Counted from the first letter of the stretch, positions 1-6,241 are shown. The stretch is 7,131 nucleotides of DNA from Candidatus Krumholzibacteriia bacterium (GCA_035649275.1 DASRJW010000154.1:1-7131), one strand, 5' to 3'. A program made the numbers and translations. Notes: generated from the letters alone by a model not told the origin.

Positions 1-765
1 GATTGAACGGGTTCGGCGCACACCCCCAAAGTCTCGTCACCTTGGGCAGGGCGCCTCCTTCACTCACTGGTTCGCCCTTCTCCTCGACCTCCGCGATGAA
101 GGTGGTCGGAGCGCTCGCCGTTCCGCACTCGCAGGCATCGAGTCTCCTCGCGACCTCGGGCGGCAGGGCTGGTGGGCTGAGCATCGCTGCGACCCTTCCC
201 TGGCATCCAGTGGAAGGTAACGGTTGGGCTGGTCGCGCTCCTGGGACGGGGCGCTCGTCCGCGTTCACCGGACCCACTCGACCAAAGCGAAGGTCCTGCG
301 GTGCGAGGCTCGGCATCACAGCCGCCGTAGCCCGCGGACTCTGAACACTCTTGTCGACGCTGCCGCCGGAGAGCGGATCGTTCACGGGGACGCCGTCGAT
401 GCGCACCGAGATCTCGCCACGGCGGCAAGGACCGCGCACGTGCAGCACGCCGCCTTGGACGACGACGCCGGTGCTGAGCGCCGGGCCTTCCGTCCATTCG
501 TTGACGGGAAGGGAGAGGATCTCCTTGTCCGTGTTCACGCGGAAGCTGCCATCGGACTTGACGTCCACCATCTGGCCTTCGGGGGTGACGGTGATTGTCT
601 GCACCACACCGACCACGCACTTCTTCAGGCGGAAATCGAGTTCCGTGGCCTTGTTGGCATGAGCGGGGCTCCCAGGCCACACACGAACAGGAGGATCAAG
701 AACGCCCACGGAATGGACGGGCGCGCACGCACTTGCTGCTTCACATATCCGTTCGTCCGTTGCAT
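1..765 (-). CDS. Exported TonB-plug-like protein with type IX-like sorting tail; partial, with an apparent frameshift
   Basis: The start ATG (763-765) follows a good GGGGAG ribosome binding site and lies 26 bp after the cytochrome stop codon, so the two are probably co-transcribed. The first frame encodes a basic N-terminus and a hydrophobic signal-peptide core (IPWAFLILLFVCGLGAP), then stops at 625. The frame that continues without a stop to position 1 is offset by one base. One extra base in the G run at 665-668 would join them as GLGAPAHA|NKATELDF, a textbook signal-peptidase I site. The mature part begins with a segment like the plug domain of TonB-dependent receptors: VDVKSDGSF, a 'EILSLPV' TonB-plug signature, then VVVQGGVLHVRG and IDGVPVNDPLSGG. 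A Pro/Ala-rich linker follows, and the window ends in LPKVTRLWGCAPNPFN, the opening of a Por/FlgD-Ig-like sorting domain. The visible reading has no beta-barrel. It could be a real short secreted protein with a sequencing error, or a degraded receptor remnant. The function is unknown. Confidence 0.62.
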
Positions 766-772
766 GGCGCGT

Positions 773-778
773 CTCCCC
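773..778 (-). promoter_or_regulatory. Ribosome binding site of the plug-like protein gene
   Basis: GGGGAG on the minus strand, seven bases before the ATG at 763-765. It supports that start even though the frame opened there closes after 46 codons, and so supports the frameshift interpretation. Confidence 0.6.
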
Positions 779-791
779 GACGCCCGACTTC

Positions 792-2213
792 CTACTGCTG
801 GCCAAGCAGGACCTTCAGCGCTTCCGGGTCCTTCTCCTCGAGCGCCACGAGCGCGTGACAGGTCGAGCAGTCCTGGCTGATCGTCACGCCAGCGTCGGTC
901 CGGTGGGCCTCGTCGTGACAGCGGTAGCAACCGCCGTCATCCTGGTGCCCGATGTGATTCGGATAGGTGTTCCAGGTCACGTTCATCGCCGGAAAGATGT
1001 TGCGGCCATAGATGGCCTGCAACGCCGCCGCGGCACGCTGGATGTCGGCGCGCCGCGACGAGGCGATCTCGGGATAGTCGCGTTCGTAGAAGGCGAGCAA
1101 ACCCGGTTCGAAACTGGACAGCCCTTCTTCCTTCGTCGCGTGCGCCACCTTCAGCAAGCGCAAGCCTTCGCGCTTGACGTAAGGCAGGTCGGGGCTGATC
1201 TGCTGGGTCTGTAGCGCTGCGTCCAGGGCGAATTCAGGGCGGTCGAACTCATGGGTGGGCCGGTTGTGGCAATCCATGCAGTCCATCCGCCGCATGGGCA
1301 ACTGGGCGATCTCCTCGCGCTTCAGGCCTTCTTCCTTCCAGTACTCACGGACGTTGCCCTGCAGGTCTTCGACCCGGATCCAGTAAATCTTGGCGCGGTC
1401 CGGGGAGGCGCGGTAATCGATGTGGTTGGCCAGATTCATGTGCCAGTGGATGCCCGCCGCGAAGCCCGACTCCAGGCTACCGCCACCGACCTTGAGCACG
1501 AGCACTGTCTTGAGCTCGGTGTTCGCCTCGTCCTCCTGGAAACGCGAGTGGATCTTCATGCGGTCGCCGTGGAACTTCTCAGGCCAGTGGCATTGCTCGC
1601 AGGTCTCCCGCGCTGGGCGCAGATTGTCGATGGGCGCCGGCACGGGCTTGGGGTAGTTACCGAGAGCTACGGCCAGCACCTGGCGCGAGCCCGAAAGCTT
1701 GGACTTCACGAACCAGCTGGCCCCGGGACCGATGTGGCAATCGGTGCAGCTCACGCGGGCGTGCGGCGAGTTCTGGTACGCGGTGAACTCCGGTTCCATC
1801 ACCGTGTGGCACACCTGGCCGCAGAAAGCGGTGGAGTCCATGTAGTGCACGCCATGGTAGGTGCTGAGCGCCAGGACGATGACGCTGACCACCGCGACGA
1901 CCGCGAAAGCGCCGAGACGCTCGCGGTGGGTCGGATTGGCGAGATCGAGCTGCCAAGGGACGGGCCGGCCGTGGCTCAGGGCGCGGCGCACCCGCCAGCG
2001 CGACACGATGAGCAGAACGAGGCCGGTGAGAAAACCAGCGGGGAGCGCCATGTAGGTGACGATGCCGAAATAGGGCGACAGAGCGCCGCTGGTCAGCTGT
2101 ACACCCAGGAGGGCGAGGAATGCCACCGCGCAGACGCCCAGGAGCAGGACGCCCACCAATCCCAGGAGATCTCCCGAGGCCCGGATGACGAAGTTGACCG
2201 CGCGTTTCAGCAT
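792..2213 (-). CDS. NapC/NirT-type membrane-anchored hexaheme cytochrome c
   Basis: A 473-residue inner-membrane cytochrome expected to take electrons from the quinol pool and pass them to periplasmic redox partners. The N-terminus has three hydrophobic segments (about residues 16-40, 49-71 and 100-119). Heme-attachment motifs follow: CGQVCH at 131, CTDCH at 156, CEQCH at 205, CMDCH at 312, CYRCH at 429 and CSTCH at 449. The first is CX3CH, the other five CXXCH. The stretch from CGQVCH through TVMEPEFTAYQNSPHARVSC to CHIGPGA is the NapC/NirT-family core. Residues after about 215 form a longer C-terminal region than NapC or NrfH, which have four hemes and one membrane helix. AAGGAG (2220-2225) lies six bases before the ATG, supporting the start. 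The terminal electron acceptor cannot be read from this window, since no reductase gene is present. The downstream partner gene encodes an exported plug-like protein. The family call is firm; the physiological role is inferred. Confidence 0.93.
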   Translation of the reverse strand: MLKRAVNFVIRASGDLLGLVGVLLLGVCAVAFLALLGVQLTSGALSPYFGIVTYMALPAGFLTGLVLLIVSRWRVRRALSHGRPVPWQLDLANPTHRERLGAFAVVAVVSVIVLALSTYHGVHYMDSTAFCGQVCHTVMEPEFTAYQNSPHARVSCTDCHIGPGASWFVKSKLSGSRQVLAVALGNYPKPVPAPIDNLRPARETCEQCHWPEKFHGDRMKIHSRFQEDEANTELKTVLVLKVGGGSLESGFAAGIHWHMNLANHIDYRASPDRAKIYWIRVEDLQGNVREYWKEEGLKREEIAQLPMRRMDCMDCHNRPTHEFDRPEFALDAALQTQQISPDLPYVKREGLRLLKVAHATKEEGLSSFEPGLLAFYERDYPEIASSRRADIQRAAAALQAIYGRNIFPAMNVTWNTYPNHIGHQDDGGCYRCHDEAHRTDAGVTISQDCSTCHALVALEEKDPEALKVLLGQQ

Positions 2214-2231
2214 CGTGCTCTCCTTCCCTTC

Positions 2232-2552
2232 CTACCAAGTGCCAGGAGCGTGCCGCCCAGCTCCTCGCAGCCCTTCCGTTTTCGATCGCCAACCCGTTGC
2301 GGGATCATGACATACGTCGCAGGGAAAGGACACCCCCGAAGCCTGGAGGGAAGTGTGTCCGAAGGAATCAGAGTGGACGGCGCCGTTGAGAATGGACACA
2401 GTGAGAAGAGTCCTACCCTCTTTGGAGTTGGCGGGCGCCTCTGCTTCGCGAGGGAGAGAAAGCACCGTGCCGCTGAGCAAGCGCGTCAGGGTCGTCAGAT
2501 TGCCGGGTTGACCTCTTCCGCCGTCGGTCCCTAACCTGGGCGGGAGCAGCAC
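2232..2552 (-). CDS. Doubtful small ORF with a single heme motif (possible cytochrome relic)
   Basis: A 106-codon frame with a GTG start, ending 18 bp before the cytochrome ATG. Its C-terminal third reads SGVSFPCDVCHDPATGW, with one CXXCH heme site in a context (CHDP followed by GW) that resembles multiheme cytochrome c proteins. The rest (Leu/Pro/Arg-rich) resembles nothing I recognise. There is no clear signal peptide or ribosome binding site, and the N-terminal part overlaps the candidate promoter of the opposite gene. It may be a leftover of an upstream cytochrome gene or a chance frame. CXXCH motifs do arise by chance, so confidence is low. Confidence 0.25.
   Translation of the reverse strand: MLLPPRLGTDGGRGQPGNLTTLTRLLSGTVLSLPREAEAPANSKEGRTLLTVSILNGAVHSDSFGHTSLQASGVSFPCDVCHDPATGWRSKTEGLRGAGRHAPGTW
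2508..2537 (+). promoter_or_regulatory. Candidate sigma-70-like promoter of the NmrA-like gene
   Basis: TTGACC (2508-2513, five of six bases to the -35 consensus), an 18-bp gap, then TAACCT (2532-2537, three of six to the -10 consensus). Transcription would begin about 38 bases before the ATG, leaving room for the AAGGAG at 2571-2576. The -10 match is weak. Confidence 0.35.
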
Positions 2553-2581
2553 ACAGAAGAATTCGCGGCGAAGGAGAACCG

Positions 2582-3478
2582 ATGATGCAAGTCGTCGTCA
2601 ACACACCGACTGGAAACATCGGTCGCCTGGTGACCGAGAAGTTGCTCCAAGCTGGATGCGAGCCCACTCTCCTCGCCCGTCACCCGGAGAAGGTGCGAGA
2701 TTTCGCAGCCCGGGGCGCCACCGTCCTGGAGGGCCACCTGGAAGACGAGGCCTTCGTCGCCCGGGCCACGCGCGGCGCCGAGTTGTTGTTCTGGCTCACA
2801 CCACCGCACCCCACTGCGCCCAGCGTGCGCGCCTTCCAGAACCATCTCGGACGCATCGCCGCCGCCGCAGTGCGCGAACATCGCATCCCTCGCGTGGTGC
2901 ACCTCTCGAGCTATGGCGCCCACTTGGAGAGCAAGACGGGTCCGATCCTCGGCTTGCGCGAGACCGAGAAGATGCTCGACGATGCGGCCCACAATGTCCT
3001 GCACCTGCGGCCGGGGATGTTCATGGAGAACCACCTCGGCAGCATCGAAAGCATGCAGCAGGTGCGCAAGATCTTCTTGCCCGCGGCTGGTGGAACCCGC
3101 TTCCCCGCCGTCGCCACCCGGGATGTCGCCGCCGTCGCTGCTGAGCGCATCCTCAACACCTCCTGGACGGGCCACCAGGTGCTGGAGATCTTCGGCCCGG
3201 CGCCGGTCTCGTTCGACGAAGCGGCGCGCACCATTTCCGACGCCCTCGGACAACCGATAACCCACGTGCAAGTGAGCCGGGAGCAGGCTACTCAGGTTCT
3301 GACCGGCAAGGGCATGTCGGGGGACTTCGTGAACGGTTTCCTGGAGTTGCTCGAGTCGCTGGAAAGCGGTCACCTAGCGCCGGACCCCAGGGCGCCGAAG
3401 CGCACCATGCCGACCTCCTTCGCCGACTTCGCCCGTGACGTCATCGCCCCGCTCGTTCGGAGCGGAGCACCGCACTAG
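2582..3478 (+). CDS. NmrA-like NAD(P)-binding (atypical SDR) family protein
   Basis: A 298-residue soluble Rossmann-fold protein. The beta1-loop-helix is MQVVVNTPTGNIG (residues 2-14), where the usual GATGxxG of NmrA-like proteins reads TPTGNIG, keeping the last two glycines. Further family marks are the second-strand LLARHPEKV, the VVHLSSYGAH strand (residues 105-114), the LRPGMFMENHL signature (142-152), and the C-terminal FGPAPVSFDEAARTIS with DALGQPITHVQVS. Relatives include NmrA-type redox sensors and quinone or other NAD(P)H oxidoreductases such as YtfG (QOR2). Length is typical for the family. Substrate and catalytic activity cannot be assigned. AAGGAG (2571-2576) lies five bases before the first ATG and eight before a second in-frame ATG at 2585, so translation may begin at either. 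It appears monocistronic, divergent from the cytochrome and separated by 170 bp from the sigma factor gene. Confidence 0.9.
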   Translation: MMQVVVNTPTGNIGRLVTEKLLQAGCEPTLLARHPEKVRDFAARGATVLEGHLEDEAFVARATRGAELLFWLTPPHPTAPSVRAFQNHLGRIAAAAVREHRIPRVVHLSSYGAHLESKTGPILGLRETEKMLDDAAHNVLHLRPGMFMENHLGSIESMQQVRKIFLPAAGGTRFPAVATRDVAAVAAERILNTSWTGHQVLEIFGPAPVSFDEAARTISDALGQPITHVQVSREQATQVLTGKGMSGDFVNGFLELLESLESGHLAPDPRAPKRTMPTSFADFARDVIAPLVRSGAPH

Positions 3479-3548
3479 CCTGGGGTCCCCTCCGACCTCC
3501 TCCGCTATCCCCCGCGGTGCGGCGCCGGCACGGAGGTCACTGCCTGGA

Positions 3549-3567
3549 CCGCCCCGAACCAGGGCGG
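3549..3567 (+). terminator. GC hairpin, possible terminator after the NmrA-like gene
   Basis: A perfect 6-bp inverted repeat, CCGCCC / GGGCGG, with a 7-base loop, 71 bp past the stop codon and just before the sigma-operon promoter candidate. There is no T tract after it, so an intrinsic terminator is only a possibility. The position between two transcription units fits. Confidence 0.25.
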
Positions 3568-3604
3568 AAAGCGCAATCTTTCACGCCACCCCAAGGCCCC
3601 AGGT

Positions 3605-3630
3605 GTAACCTTTCCATTGCTCGTGTGTCT
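3605..3630 (+). promoter_or_regulatory. ECF-sigma-type promoter candidate for the sigma/anti-sigma operon
   Basis: GTAACC (3605-3610, preceded by T) followed after 16 bp by GTCT (3627-3630). The AAC-containing -35 and the GTC-type -10 are the usual layout of promoters used by ECF sigma factors, so the operon may be autoregulated. Transcription would start near 3637, only about 12 bases before the first plausible ATG. This also argues that the open frame upstream (from 3517) is not translated. It is a pattern match only. Confidence 0.42.
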
Positions 3631-3648
3631 CCAGAAGCAGACAGGTCG

Positions 3649-4275
3649 ATGCAATTGGTCGGGGCGGAGGCGATGGACCAGGAAGCCGAGCCGCGCGTGA
3701 CCCAGGATGGCGAAGCCCTGACCCGGCATCGGCCGGCGCTCTTGTCCTGGTTCCGACGTCGCTTGCGAGACGCTCATGCAGCGGAAGATCTCTGCCAGGA
3801 AACCCTCGTCCGCTTCCTCACGCGGGCTCCCGAGCTGGCCGATGAGTCGAAGACACGGCCCTACCTGTTCCGCACGGCGCGGAACCTCTTGGCGGATCAC
3901 TTCCGGCGCCGCCGGCCCCAGGTGGACCTCGAGTCTCTCGAGACGGAGCCCGGTCGGCCTGCAGTCGAACCGGGGCTGCACCCCCCGGAGGCCCGAGCTT
4001 ACCGGCACGAACTGGAGGAGCGGCTACGCGCGCTGCTCCCGATGCTGCCGGCGGATCGTCGCCAGGCTTTCGAGCTTGGCGTGTTGTTCGAACTGCCGTA
4101 CGCGGAGGTCGCGAGGCGGCAGGGTTGGACTGTGGCGAAGGTGAAGGTGGAAGTGTACCGGGCGCGCAAGACGTTGATCGAGGGGCTGCAGCCGTTCCTT
4201 CCGGACCCCGGCGCCCCCGAGAGGTCGACGACATCGCCTCGGCAGCTACCGCCTTCGCGGAGGCAGTCGCAATGA
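3649..4275 (+). CDS. ECF-family RNA polymerase sigma factor
   Basis: 208 residues from the ATG at 3649, typical for a two-domain ECF sigma factor. Region 2 spans residues 28-90: LLSWFRRRLRDAHAAEDLCQE is the DAEDLxQE-type 2.1-2.2 core that contacts polymerase, and RPYLFRTARNLLADHFRRRR is the -10-recognising 2.3-2.4 segment. Region 4 spans about 132-178, with LPADRRQAFELGVLFELPY, then AEVARRQGWTVAKVKVEVYRARKTL as the helix-turn-helix. The frame is open from 3517, but that extension lacks family similarity and includes the likely promoter. A second in-frame ATG at 3673 has GGAGG only two bases ahead, so 3649 versus 3673 is not settled. The last four bases overlap the anti-sigma start, so the two are translationally coupled. 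It presumably directs transcription of this operon and unknown other targets. The stimulus is unknown. Confidence 0.92.
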   Translation: MQLVGAEAMDQEAEPRVTQDGEALTRHRPALLSWFRRRLRDAHAAEDLCQETLVRFLTRAPELADESKTRPYLFRTARNLLADHFRRRRPQVDLESLETEPGRPAVEPGLHPPEARAYRHELEERLRALLPMLPADRRQAFELGVLFELPYAEVARRQGWTVAKVKVEVYRARKTLIEGLQPFLPDPGAPERSTTSPRQLPPSRRQSQ

Positions 4276-4853
4276 ATCCCTGTGTGCAGTACGAGATGAT
4301 CATTTCCGCCCTTCTGGATGGCGAGGCGTCGCGCGACGAGATGCTGGAGCTCCTCGCCCACCTTCCCGGCTGCGCCTCCTGCCAGCAGTTCTATGGCGCC
4401 TGCCGGGCGCTGCAGGAAGCCGCCGCCGGCTCGAGGGTGAGCGGATCCGGTGAGCGCGTCGTGGCTCTCAGACCGCAGCGCCCGCGCTTCCCCGTCGTCT
4501 TGTCCCTGGCGGCGGGGATCGTACTGGCGCTCGGTTTCGCCCTCGGGCGGTTCGGGCGTCCCGAAGGCGGCGCGACCCGCACCGGCGGTGAGGGCACCGC
4601 GGTCGCCACCGCACCCATGACGGAGGAGAGCTTCGTGGCCTACGCCCGCGCCTTGCTGAAGGCGGAGCCCCGCTTCCAGATCGCGATGCGCGAGATCTTG
4701 GCGAACGCCCAGGCCGAGAACACCGAGGGCTCCCACGAGGGCGAGCTGACGAGCGAGGAAGGATGGAGCGCGGAGGATTGGACCGGCCAACCGGGAGCGC
4801 AGACGTTGGACTTCGTCTCTCCCGTGGCGTCCTTCGCGGTGCTCCCCCAGTGA
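4272..4853 (+). CDS. Zinc-finger anti-sigma factor, single-pass membrane protein
   Basis: 193 residues. The start ATG overlaps the sigma stop codon (ATGA), the usual arrangement of an ECF sigma factor and its inhibitor. The N-terminus carries a zinc-binding anti-sigma motif: Cys4, then His30-x3-Cys34-x2-Cys37 (HLPGCASC), with the LLDGEAS helix between, matching the family's ...LDGE...HLxxCxxC pattern. One membrane helix follows (about residues 73-92, FPVVLSLAAGIVLALGFALG), then a Gly/Thr linker and a roughly 75-residue outer part rich in Glu and Ala. The cytoplasmic N-terminus should hold the sigma factor inactive until a signal releases it, either by redox change at the zinc site or by proteolysis of the outer part. 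The frame is open upstream to 4125, but the overlap and zinc motif fix the start. No symbol is assigned. Confidence 0.88.
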   Translation: MNPCVQYEMIISALLDGEASRDEMLELLAHLPGCASCQQFYGACRALQEAAAGSRVSGSGERVVALRPQRPRFPVVLSLAAGIVLALGFALGRFGRPEGGATRTGGEGTAVATAPMTEESFVAYARALLKAEPRFQIAMREILANAQAENTEGSHEGELTSEEGWSAEDWTGQPGAQTLDFVSPVASFAVLPQ

Positions 4854-4865
4854 ACCGAGTGCGAA

Positions 4866-4870
4866 GGGAG
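4866..4870 (+). promoter_or_regulatory. Ribosome binding site that decides the start of the repeat protein
   Basis: GGGAG, six bases before the GTG at 4877. It favours that GTG over an in-frame GTG at 4850 that overlaps the anti-sigma stop, and over an ATG at 4763 inside the anti-sigma gene. Confidence 0.55.
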
Positions 4871-4876
4871 ACGATC

Positions 4877-6127
4877 GTGCACGGCGACAGGAAATGGATT
4901 CTAGCGTGCGCCGGCCCACTGGCGCTGCTCGCCGGCGGTGTCCTGGGAGCCTGGGCCCCGGCCGACGGCGCCTCGAGCAACGCCGGGTTCCTCTATGGCG
5001 AAGTCACCACGCGCTCCGGGAAGGAATATCGTGGTTTCCTGCGCTGGGGCACCGAGGAGAGCTTCTGGGACGATCTCTTCCATTCCTCCAAGGCGGAACT
5101 CCCGTACCTGGACGATCTGCCCGAGGGCGAGCGCGAACGCAGCCGCCGGCGCTCCATTCGCATCTTCGGTCACGAGATCAGCAACGAGGAGGGTCGCGGT
5201 AGCCGCATTTTCGTCTGCCGCTTCGGGGACATCGCCGAGATCGAAGTCCTGCATGACGAGCGCGCCGTGGTGCATCTGAAGAGCAAGGCCGCCATCGAAG
5301 TCCACGGCTATTCCAACGACGTGAGTGGGCCGGTCCAAGTGGACGATGCGGAAGCCGGCAAGATCACCGTCGAGTGGGACCGGATCGAGCGGATCCGTTT
5401 CAGCGCCCCACCCGCAGCCGCCGACCCCGACGTCACCCGACTGTACGGCAGCGTGGAGACCCGTGCGGGCGTTTTCGAAGGCTTCGTGCAGTGGGACAAG
5501 CAGGAGTGCACCAGCGCCGACATCCTGAACGGTGAATCCGAGGACGGCAAGATGGAGATCCCCATGGGCCGCATCCGCAGCATCGAGCGCCAGTCGCGGC
5601 GGAGCAGCCGCGTGGAGCTCAGCGACGGCCGGGTCCTGCGCCTGGAGGGAACGAACGACGTCAACGACGAGAACCGCGGCATCATGGTGGAGGACCGCCG
5701 TTTCGGCCGCGTCACCATTCCCTGGGAAGTCTTCGACAAGGTCACCTTCTCGACTGCCAAGGGCAGCGGCCGGGGCTATGGCGAATACCCGGCGCTGGGC
5801 CCGCTGGAGGGGAGCGTCACCGGCAAGGACGGCGACAAGCACCAGGGTCGCATCGTCTTCGACACCGACGAGGAAGCCGGCTGGGAAATGCTCAACGGCT
5901 CGAATCGGGACGTGGATTACGACATTCCCTTCGCGCTCGTGGCCTCGATCGAGCGGCTCGACGCCGGCGAGTGCCGGGTGGCCCTGCGCAGCGGCGAGCA
6001 GGTCGTCCTCGAGGACAGCCAGGACGTGACCGACAAGAACGCCGGTATTCTTGTCTTCACCGGCGGCGACAAGTCCCGCACCTACCTTTCCTGGTCCGAC
6101 GTCAGCCGCCTCGACTTCAACCGCTGA
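4877..6127 (+). CDS. Secreted protein of three tandem beta-rich repeats, third gene of the ECF operon
   Basis: 416 residues from a GTG start that follows a GGGAG site, 23 bp after the anti-sigma stop. Residues 1-32 form a signal peptide (MHGDRKWILA, a hydrophobic run, cleavage likely after APADGA). The mature protein is three diverged copies of one unit, at about 39-176, 189-292 and 310-415. Each opens with L(Y/E)GxVxxxxGxxxxG(F/R)(L/V/I) and a Trp or Phe, then an acidic E-rich turn. Next come a mid-strand (RFGDIAEIEV; IPMGRIRSIE; IPFALVASIE), a strand pair ending in a (N/Q)DV turn (SNDVSGP; TNDVNDENRGI; SQDVTDKNAGI), and a closing WxxxxRIxF-like strand (EWDRIERIRF; PWEVFDKVTF; SWSDVSRLDF). 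Copy 1 is longer, with a charged insertion around 79-109. I recognise no named domain or catalytic motif. Gene order suggests an envelope partner, sensor input or output of the sigma/anti-sigma pair. That is an inference. Confidence 0.85.
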   Translation: MHGDRKWILACAGPLALLAGGVLGAWAPADGASSNAGFLYGEVTTRSGKEYRGFLRWGTEESFWDDLFHSSKAELPYLDDLPEGERERSRRRSIRIFGHEISNEEGRGSRIFVCRFGDIAEIEVLHDERAVVHLKSKAAIEVHGYSNDVSGPVQVDDAEAGKITVEWDRIERIRFSAPPAAADPDVTRLYGSVETRAGVFEGFVQWDKQECTSADILNGESEDGKMEIPMGRIRSIERQSRRSSRVELSDGRVLRLEGTNDVNDENRGIMVEDRRFGRVTIPWEVFDKVTFSTAKGSGRGYGEYPALGPLEGSVTGKDGDKHQGRIVFDTDEEAGWEMLNGSNRDVDYDIPFALVASIERLDAGECRVALRSGEQVVLEDSQDVTDKNAGILVFTGGDKSRTYLSWSDVSRLDFNR

Positions 6128-6145
6128 CGGACGAGCGGCTCCATC

Positions 6146-6186
6146 GGGACGCGTCCCAGGGACGGACCCATACCCGGAGAACCGGG
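6146..6186 (+). terminator. Two short GC hairpins after the sigma operon
   Basis: A perfect 12-base palindrome GGGACGCGTCCC (6146-6157), and an inverted repeat CCCGG-AGAA-CCGGG (6173-6186), 18-59 bp past the repeat-protein stop. Neither has an immediate T tract. They could end the operon transcript with help from Rho, or the palindrome could be a protein-binding site. Evidence is weak. Confidence 0.22.
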
Positions 6187-6191
6187 GACGG

Positions 6192-6220
6192 TTGCGCTCG
6201 GACACTCCAGCCTCTATTTT
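6192..6220 (+). promoter_or_regulatory. Candidate promoter of the exported acidic-repeat protein
   Basis: TTGCGC (6192-6197) and TATTTT (6215-6220) with an ideal 17-bp spacer. The matches to sigma-70-type consensus are moderate (three and four of six). A start near 6227 would leave a 15-base leader containing the GGAG at 6231-6234. The motif found ahead of the sigma factor is not repeated here. Confidence 0.3.
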
Positions 6221-6241
6221 GCCTCCAGTCGGAGATCTACC

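Larger units (their letters stand above)
2214..2581. other. Divergent intergenic region between the cytochrome and the NmrA-like gene
   Basis: 368 bp between two divergent starts. It holds ribosome binding sites at both ends, a candidate promoter for the rightward gene (2508-2537), and a doubtful leftward ORF with one CXXCH motif (2232-2552). I saw no convincing promoter for the leftward cytochrome gene, no long inverted repeat and no RNA gene. Confidence 0.6.

Noticed and set aside
60-680. A 206-codon minus-strand frame over the plug-like gene.
   Set aside because: Its translation is Arg/Pro-rich and featureless, whereas the neighbouring frame on the same strand gives the plug signature and the APNPFN tail.
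1251-2534. A 427-codon plus-strand frame opposite the cytochrome.
   Set aside because: It is antisense to a gene with six heme motifs, and it is rich in His, Arg and Ala with no recognisable domain.
2531-3373. A 280-codon minus-strand frame opposite the NmrA-like gene.
   Set aside because: It is the complement of a clear Rossmann-fold protein and has no independent similarity or ribosome binding site that I can see.
3517-3648. N-terminal extension of the sigma factor.
   Set aside because: The extension lacks sigma-family similarity, contains the ECF-type promoter candidate and would make the protein longer than usual.
4125-4271. Upstream extension of the anti-sigma frame inside the sigma gene.
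   Set aside because: The ATGA overlap and the zinc-motif position give a typical start at 4272, and the extension overlaps the sigma helix-turn-helix coding region in another frame.
4763-4876. Earlier start of the repeat protein.
   Set aside because: It lies mostly within the anti-sigma gene. The GTG at 4877 has a proper ribosome binding site and opens directly into a signal peptide. The GTG at 4850 remains a minor alternative.
6146-6157. The palindrome GGGACGCGTCCC as a regulator operator.
   Set aside because: There is only one copy, it is short and GC-rich, and it sits just after a stop codon, so a chance palindrome or weak terminator hairpin is as likely.
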